NCBI GenBank assembly: GCA_023432805.1
Contig: JAEYUG010000089.1
Coordinates: 1-11,375, forward strand
Origin: Bacteroidota bacterium
GTDB lineage: Bacteria; Bacteroidota; Ignavibacteria; SZUA-365
Length of the DNA: 11,375 bases
Reading direction: 5' to 3'
In this document: one piece after another, positions 6,763-11,375 of the stretch
Layout: the number at the start of each line of letters is the position of its first letter
Position numbering within the stretch: the first letter of the stretch is position 1
The notes under the pieces: generated by a model
What the model was told of the DNA's origin: nothing
Seen by the model: only the letters and a program-made list of their open reading frames with translations
The model's database searches: none
Made by a program: the position numbers and the translations under genes

Positions 6763-8844
6763 TCAGGGGAGGATGAGCATCTTGCCGACGGTGCGCTGCG
6801 TGCCGATCGTGAGGGTGTAGTAGTACACGCCGAACTGATTGCGTGCAGGCAGCCATCTGATCTCGTGCGCACCCGCATGCAGGCGCTGGTCGATGAGCGT
6901 TGCAACGCGGCGACCGAGCTGGTCGTGCACCACGAGTGTGACGCGTGCGTCGACGGGAGAGGTGAACGTGATGGTCGCGGCATCATGCACGGGATTCGGG
7001 TAATGCGACACGGCAGGCGTCGTTGGTACTCCTGCCTGTTCCACGCCCGACACTCCGCCACTCACCACTCGCAGTATCGTGCCACCCGTACCGACAATGG
7101 TGCCGGTGTTCGGATCGCTGAAGTGGATCGCGCGCAGTTCGTTGTTCGTGATGGAGGGGATCTTCGTCCATGTCTCGCCGGCGTCGGAGGAATGGTAGAG
7201 CACCCCGAAGCTTCCGACGGCTGCCCAATGCAGGGAATCCGCTGCATGGACTGAGAGGATGGTTTCGTTGTATCCGCTCGGTCGATAGATCCACGTGCGT
7301 CCTCCATCACGTGTGACATGAATGCCATCCCTCCCGCCTGCACACACGCCATTGAAGCGGTTGGCGAAGGCGACTCTCCGGCCGCGCAGGCCACAGGGTC
7401 CTTCCTGTTTCCAGCTTGCACCGCCATCGGTGGTGTGCAGGTTCGTGCCGTCGTATCCGATGACGATCGCGCTGCGGTCATCGAACATGTGCACGTCGAG
7501 GAGGCGCGAGGTCGTGCCGGCAGACTGCTGCTGCCAGGTCACACCACCGTCGGTGGTGCGGAGGATGACGCCTCCATTTCCGACGGCCATGCAGGTCAGG
7601 GGATCGGCACAGTGGATGGCGTTCAGGGTCAGGGCCGTGTCGCCTTGGATCTCCTGCCATGTTTCGCCGCCATCGGTTGATTTGATGATGCGTCCCTCGT
7701 CACCAACAATGTAGCAGATGTCGTTCGTGACGACGTGCACACCGTTGAGCTTGACGGAGGTTGCGGCGTCGCGCAGGATCCAGGTCGTGCCGCCATTGGT
7801 GGTTGCGAGCAGTGTACCGGACGCGCCGACCGCCATGCCGTGACGGGTATCGCTGAACGAGACGTGCTCGAGGTCCGTGCGCGGACCCGACGAGCGCAGC
7901 ACCCAGTTCGCACCGGCATCGGGTGTCGTGAGAATGCGTCCCGTTGCGCCGACGATGATGCCGCGTCCGCGATCGGTGACGGCGATGGCATTGTATGCAT
8001 CGGTGTCGATGATGTTTGTGTGGTCCACCCAGGTGACGCCACCATCGGTCGTGGAGAGTCTGGCGCCATTCCATCCGACGGCATGTCCCCGCAGGTTGTC
8101 GTGGAAGGCGATGCCGGACAGCATTTCACGTTCTGAGTTGAACACGGGTTGCCAGATGCGTCCGCGATCGGCGCCTCGAAGGATGTCGCCGGTCGCCGAG
8201 ACTGCGAACATGGTATTGATGTCGACCATGCAGACGCTCGTGGGAACTGCCAGACTCGGACTTCCGCTGCCCATCCACGATACGCCGCCGTCGGACGTGC
8301 ATCTGACGACGCCCATGTCTCCCAGCGCGACACCGTTGAGCGAATCACAGAACGCGACTGCGCGCAGCGCGCGGCTTGGGGATCCACCTGACGAGGTCCA
8401 CGTCGCGCCCGCATCGGTGCTGCGCATGAGCTCGCCCTTGTCTCCGACTGCGACTGCCGCGCGTGTGCCGACCAGTGCGATGGCGTTGAGGGTGTATTCC
8501 GTCGAACTGTTGCGCTTCTGCCAGGTTCGGCCGGCATCGGATGTCGTGAGCACGGTGCCGTTCGCACCGACTGCGATGCCGGTGAAGGGATCGAAGAAGG
8601 CGACGCCGTACAGGTGGTTGGTGGTGCCGCTGGTCTGGATCTGCCAGGTGGCGCCGGCGTCGGTGGAGTGGATGATCGTGCCCTGATCGCCGACGGCGGT
8701 GGCGTGGTGCTGGTCCACGAGGCTGACGCCGCGCAGGACGTTGCCCTGCGGCAGGGGATTCTGCCAGTGCCAGGCGTACTGCGCATGCAGGCATGGTGTG
8801 GCGCCGAGCAGCAGGGTCAGCGCCAGGAGGGGGAGGTGCTTCAT
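6763..8844 (-). CDS. secreted YCF48/BNR-type beta-propeller protein with type IX sorting domain
   Basis: A 693-residue exported protein. The start at 8844 gives a signal peptide (MKHLPLLALTLLLGA, likely cut after LHA at about residue 21) and has GGAG eight bases upstream (8853-8856). The frame is open further upstream to 8997, but that extension lacks these features. The body has 13 repeats of about 43-45 residues carrying the Asp-box-like motif [ST]xDxGxxW (first at 60-68), plus a final partial one near GTGGTILRV. This is about 14 blades, enough for two seven-bladed propellers. The C-terminal domain (about 605-693) shows YPNP (615-618), GVYYYTL and GKMLILP, hallmarks of the type IX secretion sorting signal, so cell-surface attachment or release is predicted. 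YCF48 homologues in plastids and cyanobacteria help assemble photosystem II, but in FCB bacteria such arrays are common in surface proteins of unknown role. No photosynthetic function is implied. Confidence 0.9.
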   Translation of the reverse strand: MKHLPLLALTLLLGATPCLHAQYAWHWQNPLPQGNVLRGVSLVDQHHATAVGDQGTIIHSTDAGATWQIQTSGTTNHLYGVAFFDPFTGIAVGANGTVLTTSDAGRTWQKRNSSTEYTLNAIALVGTRAAVAVGDKGELMRSTDAGATWTSSGGSPSRALRAVAFCDSLNGVALGDMGVVRCTSDGGVSWMGSGSPSLAVPTSVCMVDINTMFAVSATGDILRGADRGRIWQPVFNSEREMLSGIAFHDNLRGHAVGWNGARLSTTDGGVTWVDHTNIIDTDAYNAIAVTDRGRGIIVGATGRILTTPDAGANWVLRSSGPRTDLEHVSFSDTRHGMAVGASGTLLATTNGGTTWILRDAATSVKLNGVHVVTNDICYIVGDEGRIIKSTDGGETWQEIQGDTALTLNAIHCADPLTCMAVGNGGVILRTTDGGVTWQQQSAGTTSRLLDVHMFDDRSAIVIGYDGTNLHTTDGGASWKQEGPCGLRGRRVAFANRFNGVCAGGRDGIHVTRDGGRTWIYRPSGYNETILSVHAADSLHWAAVGSFGVLYHSSDAGETWTKIPSITNNELRAIHFSDPNTGTIVGTGGTILRVVSGGVSGVEQAGVPTTPAVSHYPNPVHDAATITFTSPVDARVTLVVHDQLGRRVATLIDQRLHAGAHEIRWLPARNQFGVYYYTLTIGTQRTVGKMLILP

Positions 8845-8887
8845 GAGAGGATCTCCATGATCGTGCACACCGGGGTGGGGTTTTTGC

Positions 8888-8916
8888 ATGATACGGAGTG
8901 GAAAGTCGGGAATCAA
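8888..8916 (-). promoter_or_regulatory. sigma70-like promoter of the propeller gene
   Basis: On the minus strand, TTGATT (8916-8911) and TATCAT (8893-8888) are separated by exactly 17 bases. This predicts a transcript start near 8881 and a 5' UTR of about 37 bases before the ATG at 8844, with the GGAG at 8853-8856 inside it. A module A repeat lies 17 bases upstream of the -35 element. Confidence 0.55.
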
Positions 8917-8933
8917 TGGGTGGGTGGGGTCAA

Positions 8934-8956
8934 TGGACGGGCGGTGTCTCGCCGCC
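8934..8956. repeat. module A hairpin, solo copy
   Basis: TGGACG followed by GGCGGTGTCTCGCCGCC, differing from the consensus by one transition in the left arm (T for C), which weakens one stem pair. It lies just upstream of the propeller-gene promoter. A run of ten G follows at 8979-8988. Confidence 0.85.
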
Positions 8957-9008
8957 AATGACTGTGCCCGAAGGGAGAGGGGGGGGGGCACACCCATTCA
9001 GCACCCAC

Positions 9009-9066
9009 CACGCAATTCGCCAGCTTTGACGACTTAACACGCAACTCGTCAGAACTGACGATTTAC
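9009..9066. repeat. two diverged 29-bp direct repeats, each with an inner inverted repeat
   Basis: Positions 9009-9037 and 9038-9066 align over 29 bases as adjacent direct repeats, sharing CACGCAA, TGACGA and several other positions. The second contains TCGTCAGAACTGACGA (9046-9061), a 7-bp inverted repeat around AA. The first has a decayed version, TCGCCAGCTTTGACGA (9017-9032). Paired palindromes in a divergent intergenic region suggest tandem operator sites, but no regulator is encoded nearby. I see no gene in 8957-9131 and nothing else recognisable in 9067-9131. Confidence 0.5.
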
Positions 9067-9131
9067 ACGCTACCCCGAAAACGACCACATCCCCCTCCCG
9101 CGACCGACGAGTGCGCCCAATGGCCGAGCGC

Positions 9132-9203
9132 CAGTGGACGGGCGGCGTCTCGCCGCCTCTTTGATACCGCATCATTCGTCGACGACGGACGAGGACGTCC
9201 ACC
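9132..9203. repeat. composite repeat, module A - spacer - module B, upstream of the alkyltransferase gene
   Basis: Second copy of the 72-base composite (see 6601-6672). Here module A has a perfect 7-bp stem, GGCGGCGTCTCGCCGCC with TCT loop, followed by the GATACCGCATCA spacer and module B as GGACGAGGACGTCC, then the CGACCTTTC tail. It sits 78 bases before the preferred start of the alkyltransferase gene. Because it contains no stop codon, it extends that gene's open frame falsely upstream to 9134. Confidence 0.9.
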
Positions 9204-9280
9204 GACCTTTCTTGCATGGGGGAGGGGGATTTGCGATGTTCTGGTCTGCGATTACGCCCTTCAATGACAAGGACGGTTCC

Positions 9281-9817
9281 ATGACGGCACGTACTGCTCC
9301 TGCGGTTCCCACGGTCGTTCTCTCGCGCTTTGCCTCGCCGGTCGATACGCTGCACCTGGCGACGGTCGGCAAGGCGCTCATCGCGCTGTATTTCGACAGC
9401 ACCGACGTCGACGTGCAGATGCACAGGTTCTTCGACCGTCATCTGCGCTCGTATGCATTGGTCGAGGATGCTGCTGCACATGCATCTCTTCATCGCGAGC
9501 TCGATCGGTATTTCACCCATGGCGGCAAGAGGTTCGCCACGCCGATCCACCTGTTCGGTACGGATTTCCAGATGCAGGTGTGGACGGCGCTGCGGTCGAT
9601 TCCCCACGGTGCCACGATGTCGTACAAGGCGCTCGCGGAAGTGATCGGGAATCCCACAGCCACGCGGGCGGTCGGGGGAGCGGTGGGAAGGAATCCGATT
9701 TCGATTGTGATTCCGTGTCACCGTGTGATCGGGGAGGATGGGTCGCTGACGGGGTTCGGCGGGGGGATCGAGAGGAAGAAGGTGCTGCTGAGGTTGGAGG
9801 GGGTGTTGCTGGTATGA
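9281..9817 (+). CDS. ogt: methylated-DNA-[protein]-cysteine S-methyltransferase (O6-alkylguanine repair)
   Basis: Suicide DNA-repair protein that transfers the alkyl group from O6-alkylguanine to its own cysteine. At 178 residues it has the usual length of Ogt/MGMT proteins. It has a variable N-terminal ribonuclease-like domain (about 10-90), then the conserved DNA-binding and active-site domain: FGTDFQMQVWTALRSIPHG (92-110), SYKALA, the arginine-finger stretch RAVG (129-132), and the active site IPCHRV with C146, followed by LTGFGGG and a C-terminal LLRLEG. The ATG at 9281 has AAGGA at 9269-9273, seven bases upstream. An in-frame ATG at 9236, with a GGAGG ten bases before it, would add 15 residues and is the main alternative. 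The frame upstream of that is repeat sequence, not protein. The stop overlaps the mannosidase start. There is no Ada-type regulatory domain. Confidence 0.93.
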   Translation: MTARTAPAVPTVVLSRFASPVDTLHLATVGKALIALYFDSTDVDVQMHRFFDRHLRSYALVEDAAAHASLHRELDRYFTHGGKRFATPIHLFGTDFQMQVWTALRSIPHGATMSYKALAEVIGNPTATRAVGGAVGRNPISIVIPCHRVIGEDGSLTGFGGGIERKKVLLRLEGVLLV

Positions 9818-11375
9818 CGGGAGAGTGGGGTGATAGGACGGACGAGGGCGTCCGTCCTCCTGTGTATCATTTTGTGGCGCATGTGCACTGGGACCGGGAG
9901 TGGATGTCGGGCCGCGAGGAGAGCCGGGTGCTGCTCGCCGATTTCATGTTCGATCTGCTCGACTGGCTCGAGAGCGGCGATGCTGTGCCGGCCTTCATTC
10001 TCGACGGTCATACCGCGCTCATCGACGACTTCCTCTCGGTGCATGCGGCAGAGCGCGACCGCGTCGCCGCACTCGTGGCGGCCGGCCGCCTGCGCGTGGG
10101 TCCCTGGTACATCCTCTCCGACGAATTCCTCCCCAGCGGCGAAGCGCATCTGCGCAATCTCTCGCTCGGCATCGAGACCGCGACCGCGCTCGGCGGCGTC
10201 TTCCGCGCGGGGTGGCTGCCCGACCAGTTCGGCCATATCGCGCAGATGCCGCAGATTCTCGCCGGCCACGGTATCAACACCGCGGTCCTCTACCGCGGCT
10301 TCGGCGGCGAACCGGGGCAGGAGAGCTCCGAATACGAATGGGTCGCGCCGAACGGCTCCGTCGTGCTGATGCTGCACCTGCACGCCGATGGCTACAGCTT
10401 CGGATATTTTTCCGACGACGACGATGCGACGATGCGCGCCCGCTTCGCGCGGCTGCGCGCGCTGACCGACGGACGTGCCCGCACGGCGCACCGGCTGATT
10501 CTCAACGGCGGGGACCGGCACTGGCCGGATCGCGCACTGCCGTCGGCGGTCGAGATGTTCCAGAGGGAGGAGGATGTGGATGTGCGCATCTCGCGCTTCG
10601 AGGATGTGGTCGATGCAATCCGCGCCGACACGGGGGAAGCCTCCCTGCCGCGCTGGGAGGGCGAGAGCCGCAGCGGCTGGGCGCATGCGATTGCCGCGGT
10701 GGGCGGCACGGCCTCGACGCGCGCATGGGTCAAGCGCGAGAACGCCGCCTGCCAGCTGCTGCTCGAACGCGCGGCCGAACCGCTCGACGTGCTCGTGACG
10801 GCGCTCGGCGGAGCGAGCCGTGCGGCGCATCTGCGCCATGCCTGGCGGCTCGTCATCGAGAATCAGGATCACGACGTGCTGTGCGGGACCTGCGTGGATC
10901 GCACGTATCACGCCGTGGCGCAGCGGTTCCGTGATGCGCAGGACGTGGCCGCGCGCGTGATCGCGATGAGTGCGGATGATCTGCTGCCCGCGGATCCCCA
11001 TCTGCACGGCGACGACGTCGCGCTGCACTTCTTCCAGAGCCTGCCGCGCGCGCGGCGGGCGGTGGTGGCGTGCACGGTGGATTTCCACATCCGCGACGTG
11101 CGCATCGGCATCAATCCCGATTACGTCGCGGCGCCCGACACGCCGCCCGTGCGGGCGTTCGCGCTGCTCGACGCTTCGCGTCGTCCCGTGCGATTTCAGG
11201 TGGTCGGTCGCGAGGAGGCGTGGGGCGTGACGCTGACGCGGCATGCGTATCCCCATCAGACCCGGGTGGACCGCTTCCACCTGATGGTCGAGGTCGACCT
11301 CGTCGCGTGCGGCATCACGACGCTCACGGTCGAACGTCGCGAGGCCTTCCTCGACATGGTTGCGGGGGTGCGGGT
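9814..11375 (+). CDS. GH38 alpha-mannosidase (MngB-like), 3' end beyond the window
   Basis: Partial gene, 520 codons visible, open to the window edge; family members of this type are about 850-1000 residues. It predicts a retaining alpha-mannosidase, possibly acting on mannosylglycerate or alpha-mannosides. Visible hallmarks are HVHWDREW (23-30, metal-binding H25 and D27), LPDQFGH (135-141, with D137 the expected nucleophile), LHADGYSFGYF (189-199), NGGD (231-234) and NQDHDVLCGTCVD (350-362), with H353 a likely metal ligand. No signal peptide is seen, suggesting a cytosolic enzyme. The ATG at 9814 overlaps the alkyltransferase stop as ATGA and has GGAGGGGG (9796-9803) ten bases upstream. A GTG at 9862 is closer to the usual family N-terminus but lacks a Shine-Dalgarno. 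Residues 8-15 are encoded by a palindromic repeat. Substrate and localisation remain inference. Confidence 0.9.
   Translation, partial: MTGEWGDRTDEGVRPPVYHFVAHVHWDREWMSGREESRVLLADFMFDLLDWLESGDAVPAFILDGHTALIDDFLSVHAAERDRVAALVAAGRLRVGPWYILSDEFLPSGEAHLRNLSLGIETATALGGVFRAGWLPDQFGHIAQMPQILAGHGINTAVLYRGFGGEPGQESSEYEWVAPNGSVVLMLHLHADGYSFGYFSDDDDATMRARFARLRALTDGRARTAHRLILNGGDRHWPDRALPSAVEMFQREEDVDVRISRFEDVVDAIRADTGEASLPRWEGESRSGWAHAIAAVGGTASTRAWVKRENAACQLLLERAAEPLDVLVTALGGASRAAHLRHAWRLVIENQDHDVLCGTCVDRTYHAVAQRFRDAQDVAARVIAMSADDLLPADPHLHGDDVALHFFQSLPRARRAVVACTVDFHIRDVRIGINPDYVAAPDTPPVRAFALLDASRRPVRFQVVGREEAWGVTLTRHAYPHQTRVDRFHLMVEVDLVACGITTLTVERREAFLDMVAGVR
9835..9858. repeat. module B hairpin within the apparent mannosidase N-terminal coding region
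   Basis: A perfect 10-bp stem (AGGACGGACG, 9835-9844, and its complement 9849-9858) around the loop AGGG. This is the longest stem in the family, with the core GGACGAGGGCGTCC shared with the copy at 6656-6669. It lies between the ATG at 9814 and the first conserved mannosidase residues, and reads through in frame as RTDEGVRP. Confidence 0.85.

Noticed and set aside
6763..8844. Photosystem II assembly factor
   Set aside because: YCF48-type repeats alone do not imply this. The signal peptide, type IX sorting domain and lack of photosynthesis genes point to a surface protein.
8930..9721. Minus-strand frame across the intergenic repeats and ogt
   Set aside because: It runs through repeats and antisense to the conserved alkyltransferase active-site region, with no family match recognised.
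9718..11280. Long minus-strand open frame opposite the mannosidase
   Set aside because: The plus strand encodes clear GH38 motifs throughout. The antisense product is low-complexity, rich in His and Arg, with no domain.

Overview
The window (11,375 bases, GC-rich) holds seven protein genes and an unusual density of short palindromic repeats. The most telling taxonomic marker is a secreted propeller protein with a C-terminal type IX secretion sorting domain (YPNP...GVYYYTL...GKMLIL). This points to the Bacteroidota/Chlorobiota/Ignavibacteriota/Kapabacteria side of the FCB group. High GC, a GT9 heptosyltransferase-type enzyme (Gram-negative envelope) and several starts without a clear Shine-Dalgarno fit a GC-rich member such as a Kapabacteria-, Ignavibacteria- or Rhodothermia-like organism. 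The exact phylum is inference. No RNA gene, CRISPR array, transposase or integrase was seen.

Layout, left to right: (1) minus strand, a malic enzyme/phosphotransacetylase-like fusion (60-2327), and upstream of it a GT9 glycosyltransferase (2677-3708). The 350-base gap between them contains a six-unit tandem array of 29-bp hairpins plus one composite repeat. (2) A divergent intergenic region (3709-3851), then a plus-strand operon of a Mg-chelatase/MoxR-like AAA+ ATPase (3852-5426) and its VWA-domain partner (5426-6553), overlapping by one base (TGATG). (3) A convergent, repeat-filled gap, then a minus-strand YCF48-type beta-propeller protein with signal peptide and sorting domain (6763-8844), with a good sigma70-like promoter. 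(4) A 436-base divergent gap with repeats, then a plus-strand pair: an O6-alkylguanine-DNA alkyltransferase (9281-9817), and overlapping it by ATGA, a GH38 alpha-mannosidase (9814 to beyond the window end).

The genes look like unrelated housekeeping, envelope and secreted functions in small transcription units. What unifies the window is the repeat family. Two hairpin modules recur: A, core GGCGGCGTCTCGCCGCC, and B, GTGGACGAGGACGTCCAC and variants. They occur as solo copies, as A-spacer-B composites, as head-to-head B-spacer-B composites and as a tandem array, in three of the four larger intergenic regions. One A copy forms the C-terminal tail of the VWA protein, and one B copy lies inside the apparent N-terminal coding region of the mannosidase. 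The behaviour resembles REP/BIME elements and Rickettsia palindromic elements, and I regard it as the most interesting signal here.
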